From assembly GCF_000482245.1 (NCBI RefSeq), contig NZ_AWNH01000115.1, positions 248,001 through 312,000 on the forward strand: 64,000 bases of DNA, written 5' to 3'. The position numbers and the translations under genes are program-made. The notes beneath the pieces are model-generated. The model searched no databases and was not told the DNA's origin. It saw nothing but the letters and a program-made list of their open reading frames with translations. Position 1 is the stretch's first letter, and each line of letters begins with the position of its first letter. This document shows, one piece after another, positions 9,172 to 20,800 of this stretch. The DNA comes from Leptolyngbya sp. Heron Island J. GTDB taxonomy: Bacteria; Cyanobacteriota; Cyanobacteriia; Phormidesmidales; Phormidesmidaceae.

Positions 9172-11835
9172 ATGGCTGAACAACTTTTTAGAACGCACCG
9201 CTTAAAAGACATTAAGCAGACGGTTGAAACATACCTATCTAAACGAGTTCGACCGTTACTAATCGAGCTGCTGATTATTACACTACCTGATTGGTTTGAC
9301 CGTAGTTTGCAGTGGCTCAATAAATCACAGCTGCTGGTGTTGGCCTTGTGCTTAACAATGTTTGCTTGGCCAATCATGACAGCGCGGCCAACTATTCTAC
9401 AACAGGGATTGGTCGCCCTGGCGCTACTAGGGGTTGGTCAGGTATTGTTGCGGTTAGAGGATCGGCAGACCAGTCAACGTGTCAGTGAATATTTGCATTT
9501 GCTGTTGGTGGCGATTAGTACAATTACGACGCTACGCTACCTCTATTATCGTTCTAACTACACGCTGAACTTAGATTCTTGGCTGGATGGCTTCTTTTCA
9601 ATTTTGCTGTTTGTGGCCGAACTATATGCGATCGCAACCTTAGTTCTTTCCTATTTTCAGACTCTCAGGATTCGCGATCGCAAATCTATTCCCCTTGATC
9701 ATTGGCCAGAAGAAAAATGGCCAAAGGTTGACATCTATATTCCTACCTATAATGAAGATGTCTCTATCGTACGCAGTACGGTCTTAGGGGCTCTCAACAT
9801 TGATTATCCAGCGGATAAAAAGGTTGTTTATGTCCTAGATGACGGTCGGGCCGAGAAATATCGAGAACGTCGCCTTGAACTCAAGGCTATGTGTGAAGAA
9901 CTGGGGTGTATGATGCTCACCCGTGACAATAACGACCATGCTAAGGCGGGCAATATTAACACGGCTCTAGACAAAACTGATGGCCAATTGGTGTTGATTC
10001 TAGATTGCGATCACATTCCAGTTCGTGGATTTTTACAAGAGACTATAGGCTTCTTCTTTGATAAAAAAGTCGCCTTGGTACAAACCCCTCACTGGTTCTA
10101 TAACCCCGATCCATTTGAGCGCAATCTGCTGACCCAAGGACAGATACCTGTAGGTAACGAACTGTTCTATAAGGTGTTGCAAAAAGGTAATGACTTTTGG
10201 AACGCAGCGTTTTTCTGTGGCTCTGCTGCGGTTATCCGTCGTAAATATCTACTGGATATTGGTGGCATTGCCACTGAAACAGTAACCGAAGACTGCCATA
10301 CATCATTACGACTCCACTCTCTGGGTTATCGTACCGTCTACTATGACAAAATCATGGTAGCCGGTTTAGCCCCTGAGAAATTCTCGTCCTATGTCGGACA
10401 ACAAGTCCGTTGGGCCAGAGGCATGGCCCAAATTTTGCGGATTGAAAACCCCCTATTTAATCGAAAGCTAAATTTACGTCTGTCTCAACGGTTGTGCTAC
10501 TTCAGCGCCACCTCTCATTTCTTTTTTGGCTTTCCTCGATTGATGTACGCTGTTGCCCCTAACCTATTTTTGTTATTTGGGATCAACCCCGTAAAAGGTC
10601 TGGGTATCGAGACATTATTCTACGCATTGCCCCACATTGTGTTGTCAATGCACGCTAACCATATTTCTTATAAGCATGTGCGATTTTCCTTCTGGAATGA
10701 GATCTATGAGTTTGCCATGTCATTTCAGGCTGGTATCGTCACCTTGCTAGCGTTGATTAATCCAAATTTAGGATCGTTTAACGTTACCGATAAGGGAGTC
10801 TCGGTAGAATCGCGTAGTTTTGACATCGATAGTGTGCGCTATCTTGTTGTTCTAGGCGCAGTTACGGCAGCATCACTGCTAACAGTGCCCATCTGGTTAA
10901 TTCTTAGCCCTTTAGATAGACAGGCCGTATTTATCAATACCCTATGGTGTGTTTTTAACTTGGTACTTGTCCTAGCGGCCTGTCTAGTAGCGTTTGAGCA
11001 ACCCCAACTACGACAGTCTCATCGTTTGCCACGTGAGCTAATCGCGCGAGTGTATAGTGATGATGGCCAGGCTTGGGAAGGCACAACGATCGATGTTAGC
11101 GAGACCGGAGCCCAAGTTTTACTAGATGTTTGGCCCAATGTTTCTGATCGAGTAAAGGTTGAGCTTTTTGGTGACTATGGTGCCGTTGCTTTACTGGATG
11201 GAGAAATTATTAGAGCTAGTGCGACAGACACTTTACAGACCAAGTTAGCGCTCAATTTTATTGAGATGACCCAGCGGCAGAAAGACGATCTGACCACTGT
11301 AATTTTCTCAGATGTGCGTAAATGGTACTCTCAGACTCGTGAGATTAGCGATAATCCCTGGCAGTCACTTAGCTTTATTTTGTTGAGTTTGAGGCGAGCG
11401 TTCCAGGAGCTGCGTCCAGCCAGTAGCGTGAAAATGCGCAAGCAGGTAGAAGTGATGAGTGATCTCAGATGGAAAGGATGGGGTAGCTATGTTCAAGCTG
11501 CCATGATCACCGAGCTGGGCTCAAGGGATATGCGCTTGGAGTTGCTGGGTGATGCTAGCACGGCGGCGATAGCGCTTCAGGATAACCATCCCTTGTTGCA
11601 TTTGCAAATTTACCCCCAAGTTGACAGCGTTCACTCCTACGATTTGATGGCCCAAGTAGAACGACTTGAGCTGGTTCCTAAACTTTCGTCTACCTATGGC
11701 GCTAACTCATCAACCTCTTTAGAAAATCCTGGTCAGCTATCAGACTATCGCGTGGCCCTGGAACTCTCATTTCCCGCCTCTCTCGATCAGCAACAGCAAA
11801 ACCAAATTAAAACCTTACTCAGACAGGTTGCCTAA
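9172..11835 (+). CDS. bcsA: Cellulose synthase catalytic subunit BcsA with C-terminal PilZ domain
   Basis: 887 residues. This membrane GT2 enzyme polymerises UDP-glucose into beta-1,4-glucan and extrudes it. All catalytic motifs are present: D223-D224-G, D278-C-D280, T-E-D374 and Q410xxRW414. Several membrane helices flank the GT domain. The C-terminal PilZ domain has both c-di-GMP motifs, RxxxR (R614-QSH-R618) and DxSxxG (D641-VSET-G646), so activation by c-di-GMP is expected. No bcsZ or bcsC is nearby, which is common in cyanobacteria. It is cotranscribed with bcsB. The phototaxis cluster begins 555 bp downstream on the same strand. Confidence 0.95.
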   Translation: MAEQLFRTHRLKDIKQTVETYLSKRVRPLLIELLIITLPDWFDRSLQWLNKSQLLVLALCLTMFAWPIMTARPTILQQGLVALALLGVGQVLLRLEDRQTSQRVSEYLHLLLVAISTITTLRYLYYRSNYTLNLDSWLDGFFSILLFVAELYAIATLVLSYFQTLRIRDRKSIPLDHWPEEKWPKVDIYIPTYNEDVSIVRSTVLGALNIDYPADKKVVYVLDDGRAEKYRERRLELKAMCEELGCMMLTRDNNDHAKAGNINTALDKTDGQLVLILDCDHIPVRGFLQETIGFFFDKKVALVQTPHWFYNPDPFERNLLTQGQIPVGNELFYKVLQKGNDFWNAAFFCGSAAVIRRKYLLDIGGIATETVTEDCHTSLRLHSLGYRTVYYDKIMVAGLAPEKFSSYVGQQVRWARGMAQILRIENPLFNRKLNLRLSQRLCYFSATSHFFFGFPRLMYAVAPNLFLLFGINPVKGLGIETLFYALPHIVLSMHANHISYKHVRFSFWNEIYEFAMSFQAGIVTLLALINPNLGSFNVTDKGVSVESRSFDIDSVRYLVVLGAVTAASLLTVPIWLILSPLDRQAVFINTLWCVFNLVLVLAACLVAFEQPQLRQSHRLPRELIARVYSDDGQAWEGTTIDVSETGAQVLLDVWPNVSDRVKVELFGDYGAVALLDGEIIRASATDTLQTKLALNFIEMTQRQKDDLTTVIFSDVRKWYSQTREISDNPWQSLSFILLSLRRAFQELRPASSVKMRKQVEVMSDLRWKGWGSYVQAAMITELGSRDMRLELLGDASTAAIALQDNHPLLHLQIYPQVDSVHSYDLMAQVERLELVPKLSSTYGANSSTSLENPGQLSDYRVALELSFPASLDQQQQNQIKTLLRQVA

Positions 11836-12389
11836 AATTCTCTATCTCTGTTGGACTTGACTAATCCTTTCCCTGCTGTACGTGCAAGCGCTGCTGTCAC
11901 TATTGAAAAGAACTAAAAAATTAATTTAGCCTTAGGAAATGAATACCCTGGGGCTATTCACTATATTTTTATTGATATTCTACTTAGGGAGAAAATTTAG
12001 GTATATAAGGCTTAATTAATTTGTTAACTTAAATTTTTAATTTCAAATTAAAAGTTATAAGTTTGCTCTTTTTTAAGATGCTAATTCAGATGATACTCTA
12101 GGTTTATTCAACGTTTAATAAATATCGAGTTTCAACTGTAATTCTTAAAGGTATACAGTCCGGACTGAGCAAGAAAAGGAGGGAATTTCTTCATAGTGAA
12201 GATAGCGCATAAACTCATCTCCATTTCTACATAATCCTTTCCCATAGGGAAGAAACCATTTGTATGGTTATTGAGTCGAGAGTTTATATGTGTATTTATG
12301 GCCGTGTGTGATAAGGACATATCCTTTTGCTTTGGTCTGTTTAACCCCAAAGGGTTTTGGCTTTTTGCTGTATCGTTAAACATTCAGTT
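11836..12389. other. 554-bp intergenic region between bcsA and the phototaxis cluster
   Basis: This region is very AT-rich. AACCC (12343-12347) pairs with GGGTT (12352-12356), followed by a run containing CTTTTT, a weak terminator or attenuator-like hairpin 35 bp before the next start. No convincing gene; an open frame on the minus strand at 12132-12383 has no ribosome binding site or recognisable sequence. Confidence 0.45.
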
Positions 12390-13508
12390 ATGAACAGTCG
12401 TTCGATTGTGGGTTATGGTGCAACCCAGAAGTTACATCCTCTAAGCTTCCTGGCTCAGTTGATTAGCCGTCAGGTGAGTGGTCACTTCAAGTTGTACTCG
12501 GGGACAAACTCATGGTCACTTTTTCTTAACCAAGGAAAACTCAATTTTGCCACGGATACAGAGGCACCGTTTGATCGCTTAGATCGTCATCTTCAGGCCT
12601 TAAGTAGTGAAGTTTCCGGCTTGGTTGGTGCCGTTCGAGTGCAGCTACGGTTGATGTTTGAACAGTCCCCTAAACAAGCTCCTTTAACACCCGATTATCA
12701 AGCCATTAGTTGGCTAGTAGAGCAATCTCATTTGACGCCAGATCAAGCGAGTAGTTTGATTCGTGCTATGGCGATAGAAGTGATTGAGTCTTTTTTAGGA
12801 GTACAAGAAGGTAGTTATGATTTATTGGGACTAGATGACATTGGTGAGTACCCAGTGCTTTGTCAGTTAGACTTGCGCCCCATTGTTGAAATTTGTCAGC
12901 GCAACCGGCGACAAAACCTAATGGCATCACCGTCCGTTGTTTCCGGTGGAACAGCCGTGATGCCGAACACTAGTGCTACCACATCTAGTAATGCTGTGGC
13001 ACCTGCGCCAACCTCTACTAAAGGGTTGGCTGAATCCAATAAAACTACTCAGTCTGCTACTGCTAGCCTGGTATCAAAACCCAAAAGTGGTATGGCTGGT
13101 ACGTCAGCATCTCCGGATGTTCGCCGAGCTGTTTATACGATTGCCTGCATTGACGATAGTCCCACTGTTTTGAACGCTATCCAAGAGTTTTTGAATGATA
13201 AAAGTCTGAATGTTGTGCCGATTAACGATCCTGTTAAAGCATTAATGCAGGTTATGCGCTGTCGGCCAGATTTAATTTTGTTGGATGTGACCATGCCTAA
13301 TTTAGATGGTTACGAACTGTGTTCTCTCTTGCGCAGGCATCCAAGTTTTAGAAACACGCCTATTGTGATGGTGACAGGAAATACGGGATTTATTGACCGA
13401 GCGAAGGCTAAATTGGTCCGCTCCTCTGGTTATCTGACGAAGCCTTTTAGTCAGTCAGAGCTTCTAAAAATGGTGTTCATGCATTTGCCGGTTGTAGAGC
13501 CTAACTAA
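12390..13508 (+). CDS. PatA-type response regulator (PixG/PilG-like)
   Basis: 372 residues from the ATG at 12390; an upstream TTG at 12357 is less likely. The N-terminal about 170 residues are a PATAN (DUF4388-type) domain, seen in QKLHPLSFLAQLISRQVSGHF and SWSLFLNQGKL. A Ser/Thr/Ala-rich linker at about 185-245 leads to a receiver domain with acidic pocket IDDS, phospho-acceptor D299 (LILLDVTMP) and the KPF lysine motif. In Synechocystis the equivalent PixG/PilG acts with the CheY-like partner downstream of the CheA kinase to bias type IV pilus activity. It is first of five same-strand chemotaxis genes. Confidence 0.88.
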   Translation: MNSRSIVGYGATQKLHPLSFLAQLISRQVSGHFKLYSGTNSWSLFLNQGKLNFATDTEAPFDRLDRHLQALSSEVSGLVGAVRVQLRLMFEQSPKQAPLTPDYQAISWLVEQSHLTPDQASSLIRAMAIEVIESFLGVQEGSYDLLGLDDIGEYPVLCQLDLRPIVEICQRNRRQNLMASPSVVSGGTAVMPNTSATTSSNAVAPAPTSTKGLAESNKTTQSATASLVSKPKSGMAGTSASPDVRRAVYTIACIDDSPTVLNAIQEFLNDKSLNVVPINDPVKALMQVMRCRPDLILLDVTMPNLDGYELCSLLRRHPSFRNTPIVMVTGNTGFIDRAKAKLVRSSGYLTKPFSQSELLKMVFMHLPVVEPN

Positions 13509-13611
13509 TGAGTGGGTTCAATAGTTCATTTGTTTTGGTTACTCAAATTTGTAATAGTCACTATTATTAACTCAGGTTAGTTGAACACATTTAGGGGATG
13601 ATAGGCAGAGT

Positions 13612-13986
13612 ATGACAGTAATTCAAACAGCTACGGTGCTAATTGTTGAGGACACACCCTCTGAACGAGAATTAATCAGCCATTATTTGCAGGAGGAGGG
13701 CTATAGTGTCATCCATGCTGTGACTGCAAAAGAAGGGTTGGCCAAGGCAATTGCTAGTCAACCTAGTGTGATTGTCACGGATGTGGTGATGCCTGGAATG
13801 AGTGGCTTTGAACTATGTCGTAGCTTAAAGCGTGCGCCTGAAACTGAAAAGGTACCAGTGGTTATTTGTTCTTCCAAAGATCAGGCTATTGATCGGTTAT
13901 GGGGTATGAGACAGGGAGCAGATGCCTATCTTACAAAGCCGTTTGAACGTGAGGAACTACTTAAGGTAATTAAGTCGGTACTGTAA
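13612..13986 (+). CDS. CheY-like response regulator (PixH/PilH-like)
   Basis: 124 residues, a single receiver domain: acidic pair E-D in LIVEDTPSE, phospho-acceptor D57 (VIVTDVVMPGMSG), conserved Ser in VVICSSKD and Lys in LTKPF. It has no output domain, so signalling is by protein contact. The gene sits between the PatA-type regulator and the CheW gene, the canonical order of pix/pil/hmp clusters. It resembles the orphan regulator at 42290 (VPVVICSSK and GMxQGADAY in both). Confidence 0.92.
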   Translation: MTVIQTATVLIVEDTPSERELISHYLQEEGYSVIHAVTAKEGLAKAIASQPSVIVTDVVMPGMSGFELCRSLKRAPETEKVPVVICSSKDQAIDRLWGMRQGADAYLTKPFEREELLKVIKSVL

Positions 13987-13995
13987 ATTACTAAT

Positions 13996-14514
13996 GTGCG
14001 ATCGCATGTTGTTCATGAGGTCATTATTTTGTCTGCTCTATCCCTAAAAAAAGATAGCCCTGTACTAGCGAAGTCATTCCTGAAATTTCAGTTGGCTCCG
14101 AATGTTGTAGCCATGCTGCCTGCTCGTGATGTTCAAGAAGCCGTTGTTTTAGCAACGCGTCGAGTGATGGCAATGCCCAATATGCCTGCAGCTTTGTTAG
14201 GTCTCATCAACCGTCGTGGACGTGTATTTTGGGTAGCTAATTTAGTCCGCTTATTGGGGCTACCTATCCCTGATAAGCACAGTCAACAGTACAACTTAAT
14301 TATTGTTCAAGGGCGCTCCACTCCCCTGGCGCTACAAGTGGAATCAATTGACGGTATGGTGAGCTTTTCCCCTGAAGCTATCCACCCGCCTCCGAACAAT
14401 GTAAGCAGTATCATTTTGCCTTACCTAACAGGCTGTGTTACTCACAAAGACGAAACGATTTTTATATTAGACGTTGAATCCCTTCTTCAATCTTCAGTTC
14501 TGCAGACAAGCTAA
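13996..14514 (+). CDS. CheW-like coupling protein (PixI/PilI-like)
   Basis: 172 residues with one CheW domain (FLKFQLAPNVVAMLPARDVQEAV, PNMPAALLGLINRRGRVFWVANL). It should bridge the MCP receptor and the CheA kinase. The annotated GTG at 13996 lies inside a HIP1 site (13998-14005), and downstream TTG codons could be the real start. It begins 9 bp after the preceding regulator gene, so cotranscription is likely. A small GTTACT/AGTAAC hairpin lies between it and the receptor gene at about 14522-14537. Confidence 0.88.
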   Translation: MRSHVVHEVIILSALSLKKDSPVLAKSFLKFQLAPNVVAMLPARDVQEAVVLATRRVMAMPNMPAALLGLINRRGRVFWVANLVRLLGLPIPDKHSQQYNLIIVQGRSTPLALQVESIDGMVSFSPEAIHPPPNNVSSIILPYLTGCVTHKDETIFILDVESLLQSSVLQTS

Positions 14515-14623
14515 GCGCCTTAGTTACTTGAAGTAACCCACTGTTTGTTGTCGGCTATTTATATTTATCTGCTCTAATCGTTTTAAGAATTGTTATTGAA
14601 ACGCTATCTAAAGGAAATTTCTT

Positions 14624-17600
14624 ATGGCTATGGATGTTGATCCAAACTCAAGTGCTGAGCCACAGTCTGAGGTAGACGCAGCGGAAGGTATCCCTACTCA
14701 AGCAAGCAATTCTAAAAACGATCGAGTATTGGAAGGTGTTGTGGTGAAATCTGCGGGCAATAACAACGAACTAGAAAACAGTAGACAGCAAGATCCAAAT
14801 CTAGAGCTGGCTGCTCAGCTAAAAGAGCTGGCTGCGTCTAGTCGTCAAAATGCTTCAATCGCTGCAGTTCCCAACAATACCTCAGCAGAGAATGCATTAG
14901 ACAATCAGTCTGAACCTGTTTTGTCCTATCGGGGAGTTCAATATGGCGAAGGTGAACGTCGCTATGCTCCTGAAAATCTGACTGTTTCTGGTGGTAGTAC
15001 CTTACTACAGTGGTTTTACGATTTACCTGTTAGCAGTAAACAGCTAATCGGTTTGATTTCATCGGAAGTTATTTCAGTTATTGGTTTAGTTGGAGTCGGG
15101 TCGTTATTAATTATTAGCGGTGCTCGTCAGCAGTTGTTAAAACAAGCTGAGGCTGAATTAGCGGTCACCGGCCTTCAATACAACATCAAAGTAGACCAAA
15201 TGGGATTTGGTTTTCGTGGACAATCTGAAAATACGGCGATTGTCAACTTAGCTGAAAGCGTTACTAACAATGCTGAAGTGAACGCTAATCAGCGAGCTGT
15301 TGTCCGTGAGATTTTACAAGGGGAAATTGAAGCCAGAAATATTGAATACTCTACACTTGTCGGTATTGATGGCAAAATTATAGCTAATGCTCAGACTGAT
15401 AGAGTCGGTGAAACATTTGATCCCTATGGCCTGGTCTCGCGAGTTGTTGCTGAACGACAACAGTTCAAGGCTAACGGTTTAGTCGAGCGCAGTGAACTCC
15501 AGCGTCAAAGTGTAGAACTACTCACTGACGGGGATAGGGCATTGATTCGCTATGTGGCGACTCCTGTATTTTCCCAAAACCAAGCCAATCAGCTGGTTGG
15601 CGTTTTGATTGCCGGTGATGTGGTCAATGGCAAAGAATCTATTGTAGAAAGCAGTGTAAAAGCGTTTGGCACTGGTTATGCTGCAGTTTATCTAGGTGAT
15701 GCTGCCGATAGTTTTCAACTCGCTACATCGGCTGATTTAGATGAAGGTGAGGATGAAATTGAAGTGGATGAAGAAGTTTACGACGATGCCCTGCTAACGA
15801 GTGCTCTACAAAATCAAGGTGAGGTGGTGTCGCAGCGTCTTGTGGAGCCTGACGGCGAGGCTTACGCCATGTCTGCTAGAACCTTAAGTGACATTAATGG
15901 TGAACCGATCGGAGTTTTAATCCGAGGTACCTCAGAAGTGAAGCTGCAACAGCTGATTAACAGAAGCTTACAGATCCAATTTCTGATTGCACTGCTTGCT
16001 ATTTTAGCCGATATCTTTTTAGCCCAGCTATTAGGGCGTTCGATTGCTAATCCAATTAAACGACTACAGAAGGCGACTGAGGCCTTTGCAGGAGGAGAGC
16101 GCCAGGCAAAAGCTGATATCTTTGCCAGGGACGAGGTAGGACAGTTAGCAACAGCTTTTAACGATTTAACCGGCACGGTTCTCCGTTCTGAGGGAACTCT
16201 GATTGACCAGGCTAGTTCGCAGGCAAAAGCCGCACAGCGGGCCAATCAATTAGCCAGCCTAACCAGCGATCTCCGCAAAAATAATCTTGATGAAGAACGT
16301 CTCTATAGTATTGCTGTCAATGATGTCCGCAAAGCCATAGAAGCAGACCGAGTGATCGTTTATCGCTTTAACGAGGATTGGAGTGGTGATGTTGTTTCTG
16401 AGTCAGTAGGGATGGGATGGCCGACTGCCTTGGGTGTCAATATTGCCGATCCTTGCTTTGCGTCTGACTATGTTGAACAGTATCGTCGAGGACGTGTGCA
16501 AGCAACTAGTAACATTTTTGCAGCCGGATTAACTGAATGTCACTTGGGCCAGCTAAGGCCGTTTAAGGTGCAGGCCAATTTGGTGGCCCCGATTTTAGGC
16601 AATGACGAACTCATCGGTTTACTGGTTGCCCATCAGTGTTCAGGTTCAAGGGATTGGAGTGAATTAGATATTAGCTTCTTTAAGCAGGCAGCTTTACAGG
16701 TCGGTCTATCGGTTGATCAAATCAGTTTGTTTAACCAAAAGCAACAGGCACAGTTAGAAGCCGAGGCCTTATCCGAAGAGCGGCGACAACGTCAAGAGAC
16801 CCTGCAAATGGAACTATTGGGTCTTTTGGATGACGTAGAAGGTGCTGCTCGTGGTGATTTGACTGTACGTGCTGATGTCTCGGCAGGAGAAATTGGGACT
16901 GTTGCGGACTTCTTTAACGCCATTATTGAGAGTCTCCGCCAGATTGTAACTCAGGTTAAAGCTTCAGCGGTTCAGGTAAACTCCTCTCTGGGGTCCAATA
17001 AAGTTGCTATGCAGGCTCTAGCCGAAGATGCACTGCAGCAAGCTGAACGGACGATCAAAACCCTGGATTCTGTGGAAACCATGACCATGGCGATTACCCA
17101 GGCGGCTGACCGTGCTCAGCAGGCGGCTGTAGTGGCCCGTGAAGCTTCACAGACCGCTGAAGTTGGCGGAGCTGCCATGGATTTAACAGTACAAAATATT
17201 TTGGAACTTAGAACCACTGTTGGTGAAACGGCTAAGAAGGTGAAGCGTCTGGGTGAGTCCTCTCAACAAATTTCTAAGGTTGTTTCTCTGATTAATCAGA
17301 TTGCAACCCAAACAAATTTACTGGCTATTAATGCCGGTATTGAGGCAGCTCGTGCTGGCGAGGAGGGCCAAGGATTTGCGGCTGTTGCTGAAGAGGTTGG
17401 TGAGTTAGCTGCACGTTCAGCAGCGGCAACGCAGGATATTGAACGTATTGTAGATAGTATCCAACGAGAGACTGCTGATGTGGTGGATGCCATTGAAAGT
17501 AGTACGTCTCAAGTGGTTGAAGGAACCCGCCGGGTGGATGAAGCCAAGCAGAGTTTAGCTCGTATAGTAGAGGTCTCTCAGCAGATTGATGCGCTGGTCC

Positions 17601-17812
17601 AGACAATTTCGGCAGCAACGGTTTCTCAGGTCGAAACTGCGGCGAATGTCTCTACGCTGATGCAGGAAATCTCCCTGGTATCTGAGCGGACATCCAGTTC
17701 GTCGAAGACGGTTTCAGAAGCATTGCAACAGACCGTGGGAGTCGCTAAGGAACTGGAGCTGTCTATGGCTGCCTTTAAGGTGGACGATAATGGAGTTTCG
17801 AGTGCACCTTAA
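14624..17812 (+). CDS. pixJ: Methyl-accepting phototaxis receptor with DXCF-type CBCR GAF domain (PixJ-like)
   Basis: 1062 residues. A long disordered N-terminus (1-135) precedes TM1 (about 142-165), a periplasmic sensor region, TM2 (about 449-471) and HAMP. A GAF domain (about 555-705), a second HAMP-like helix and the MCP signalling hairpin (about 889-930, [20 protein letters not shown]) follow. The GAF has a DPCF motif with Cys611 and the bilin-attachment Cys639 followed by His640 (TECHLGQL). This two-Cys DXCF arrangement with 28-residue spacing is that of PixJ cyanobacteriochromes, usually violet/blue-green reversible. Positive phototaxis sensing is inferred from family. Only one GAF domain is present. 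Confidence 0.9.
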   Translation: MAMDVDPNSSAEPQSEVDAAEGIPTQASNSKNDRVLEGVVVKSAGNNNELENSRQQDPNLELAAQLKELAASSRQNASIAAVPNNTSAENALDNQSEPVLSYRGVQYGEGERRYAPENLTVSGGSTLLQWFYDLPVSSKQLIGLISSEVISVIGLVGVGSLLIISGARQQLLKQAEAELAVTGLQYNIKVDQMGFGFRGQSENTAIVNLAESVTNNAEVNANQRAVVREILQGEIEARNIEYSTLVGIDGKIIANAQTDRVGETFDPYGLVSRVVAERQQFKANGLVERSELQRQSVELLTDGDRALIRYVATPVFSQNQANQLVGVLIAGDVVNGKESIVESSVKAFGTGYAAVYLGDAADSFQLATSADLDEGEDEIEVDEEVYDDALLTSALQNQGEVVSQRLVEPDGEAYAMSARTLSDINGEPIGVLIRGTSEVKLQQLINRSLQIQFLIALLAILADIFLAQLLGRSIANPIKRLQKATEAFAGGERQAKADIFARDEVGQLATAFNDLTGTVLRSEGTLIDQASSQAKAAQRANQLASLTSDLRKNNLDEERLYSIAVNDVRKAIEADRVIVYRFNEDWSGDVVSESVGMGWPTALGVNIADPCFASDYVEQYRRGRVQATSNIFAAGLTECHLGQLRPFKVQANLVAPILGNDELIGLLVAHQCSGSRDWSELDISFFKQAALQVGLSVDQISLFNQKQQAQLEAEALSEERRQRQETLQMELLGLLDDVEGAARGDLTVRADVSAGEIGTVADFFNAIIESLRQIVTQVKASAVQVNSSLGSNKVAMQALAEDALQQAERTIKTLDSVETMTMAITQAADRAQQAAVVAREASQTAEVGGAAMDLTVQNILELRTTVGETAKKVKRLGESSQQISKVVSLINQIATQTNLLAINAGIEAARAGEEGQGFAAVAEEVGELAARSAAATQDIERIVDSIQRETADVVDAIESSTSQVVEGTRRVDEAKQSLARIVEVSQQIDALVQTISAATVSQVETAANVSTLMQEISLVSERTSSSSKTVSEALQQTVGVAKELELSMAAFKVDDNGVSSAP

Positions 17813-17882
17813 AGGCAATAACATGTTGTTTGTTGAGTAATAAGCAGTCACATAAGGCAGGTTTCCAAAAAGGTGCGACATC

Positions 17883-20800
17883 ATGGCGGTTGATAAAGAA
17901 CTTGAAATTAAGCTTCAGTTCCTAGACGAAGCGGATGAGTATCTACAAACCCTGGATGGGGCATTATTGGATTTAGCGCAAAAGGGTGTCTTGCGTAGTG
18001 ATATTGATGCCGCTTTACGCTCATCTCACTCCATCAAAGGTGGTGCCGCCATGATGGGATATGCGCTGCTGAGTGACTTTGCCCATCGGCTTGAAGACTC
18101 ATTGAAGGTGCTTAAGGTCCAACGTGATGGGCTGGTAGTAGATAATGACTTAGAACGATTGCTATTGTCAGCGGTGAATGTGTTGCGTCAGGTAATTGAG
18201 TGCGATCGCAGACAGACACCTCCTGATGAAACTTGGCTCAATGGCACAGCCCTACCTATTTTTGAGCAGCTTTACGAGATCTTGGGAGAGACTGAGCCTG
18301 AGGACGAGAATATCCTGCTGTCATCAGATGAAAATCAAGATATTATCCCAGTCTTATTTGGTACTGAAGTTGAAGGTTGTCTGACTCGTTTAGAATCTGC
18401 CATTTCCAGCCAAAGTCCACAGCTACGTGAAGAAGTCGATATCCTTGCTCAAGAGTTAGGCGGCCTAGGAGAGATGCTACAGCTATCCTCCTTTTGTGAG
18501 CTATGTACTTCAGTTGGGCAAGCTATCCATGGTGCCAGCAATGCTCAGGTGATGGAAGTCGCCCAAGCGGCTTTGAGTATATGGAGACAATCCCAAAATC
18601 TGATTCTAGAAGGCAAAGCTGACCAATTGCCCACAGCAGTATCAGGGCTAAGTTTCGAGGTGCCCGCGACGACTGTTGCTGCCGATCTCTTTAGTGAAGT
18701 GAGTGCAGTTGACGAGCTTTTACCCGCTGATTCTATGCCAGGCATAGAACCGGATGCAGAAGATGATTGGGCTACGATTCTTGCCCAAGCAGAAAATACT
18801 CCAGCTGACCAGGATATTTTTGCTCAAACGACAGACATCTTTCAATCTGTGGAATCACTTGCCTCAGAAGATGTTCAACCGATAGAAACGACTGTTCAAC
18901 CTGCTACTGCTCAAACGGTAGAAACTAAACCAGAAGAGACTGTTCAACCAGTGACACCAGTCGTAGAACCTGTTGGGGAACAGCCTACGGGGCAGGATAC
19001 AACCAAGTCTCAAGCAGAATTTCGTTTCTCTAGCAAAACCAGTGGTGAGACTAACGCAGTCTCAGATGTGGGTCACGATACCACCGTACGAGTTTCAGTA
19101 CGACAGCTCAATGAACTTAACGATTATTTTGGTGATCTAACCATTGAGCGTCATCGCCTCGATAGTGAAGTCAAACGCTTGAGAACATTAGTTACGCTGC
19201 TTCACGAGCGACTACGTTCTTTAAAAGCATCCGAAGAAGATCTGCGCGATGTCTACGACAAAACATCTAGTGGCAATCAAATGATGCTACCGGCTGCCAC
19301 CAATGGTCACAGTGATGCCGTTGCCCTGACGTTATCTAATGAGGGATTGGGTAGTAGCAATACCTCAGGGTTTGACACGCTGGAGATGGATCGCTACGAC
19401 GAGCGACACTTGCCCTTCCGTGACATGATGGAAACTGCGGTAAGACTGCGAGAAGTTGCCGATGATATTGAAATTAGCGTCGATACAGCAGAACAATCGT
19501 CGCGAAATTTACAGCGCACTACTCGTCAGCTGCAGCGCAATCTCAACCAGCTGCGCATGCGACCCCTATCGGATATTACCAATCGTTTTCCTCGGGCATT
19601 ACGCGAGCTGTCTCTGGAATTTGGTAAATCGGTAGAACTTAAAGTAGAAGGCGATAAGACGCTGATTGACCGCAATATTTTAGAGTCGCTCAACGATCCG
19701 TTGATGCATATTTTGCGCAATGCCTTTGACCATGGCATTGAGACACCCACTGAACGTATAGCTGCTGATAAGCCAGAGCAGGGCACTATTACCATCAATG
19801 CGCAACAACGTAGTAGCCGTACTGTGATTACAATTCAAGATGATGGTCGCGGTATTCCCCTCGATAAAATTCGTGCCCGTGCTAAGGAAATGGGATTAGA
19901 TGAGTCTCTCTTAGCCACGGCCAGTGAAACCGATCTACTCTCATTGATTTTTGAACCTGGCTTTAGTACGGCGAGTCAAGTGACAACGCTCTCTGGCCGT
20001 GGTGTGGGCATGGACGTGGTTCGCAACAATCTTGAAGAGATTCGTGGTGATATCAGTGTTTCCACTAAGGCTGGTCAGGGCTCAACCTTTACCATTTCAG
20101 TTCCTTATACCCTTTCTGTTACCAGGGTTTTATTAGCTGAGAGTAATCGTCTGCCAATGGCTATTCCAACGGATAACCTCCAGGAAATTACTGTAGTTTC
20201 TGATGAAGAAGTGTATGACGATGGCGGTCGCGAAATGTTTACTCGTAACGGTCAGCCGATCCGGTTAATTCGTATGGCTAAATGGCTTGCCTTCAACTGT
20301 GCGCGTCACATTGAGAGCTTGGAGATGAGTCCTAATGTAACCGTGCCAACGGTATTAGTATTCCGTTATAACGAGCAGCGGTTTGGTTTCCAGATTGACC
20401 GCTCATGGGGAGAACAAGAAGTAGCGCTGCGACGAGTCGAAGGAACGGTGCCGATGCCGACAGGCTTTAATAACTGTACTATTTTTGGGGACGGTCAAGT
20501 CGTTCCGTTGCTCAACGCACCAGAGTTTCTGCGCTGGATATTGAGCTGTGAAGGTTCGAATATTAAAGAAGCTGCTGTGCTATATGGTAATCCTCTACTC
20601 AGCGGCAAGCTCAGTGACCTACAGCCTAACTCAGGCGCGAATGCTGCTAAACAGCCGACGATCATGGTGGTGGATGATTCGGTCAATGTTCGACGGTTGC
20701 TGGCCTTAACCTTAGAAAAGCAGGGGTATCGGGTCACCCAGGCAAAGGACGGTCTGGACGCGCTAGAAAAACTGGATGCTGGTTTGGATATTAACGCGAT

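Noticed and set aside
12132-12383. 83-codon minus-strand frame between bcsA and the regulator gene
   Set aside because: No ribosome binding site, no recognisable sequence, AT-rich region where open frames arise by chance.
15862-16245. 127-codon antisense frame in the PixJ-like receptor, and similar antisense frames within the CheA and mutS2 genes
   Set aside because: All lie wholly inside well-recognised genes and have the composition of reverse complements of their codons.
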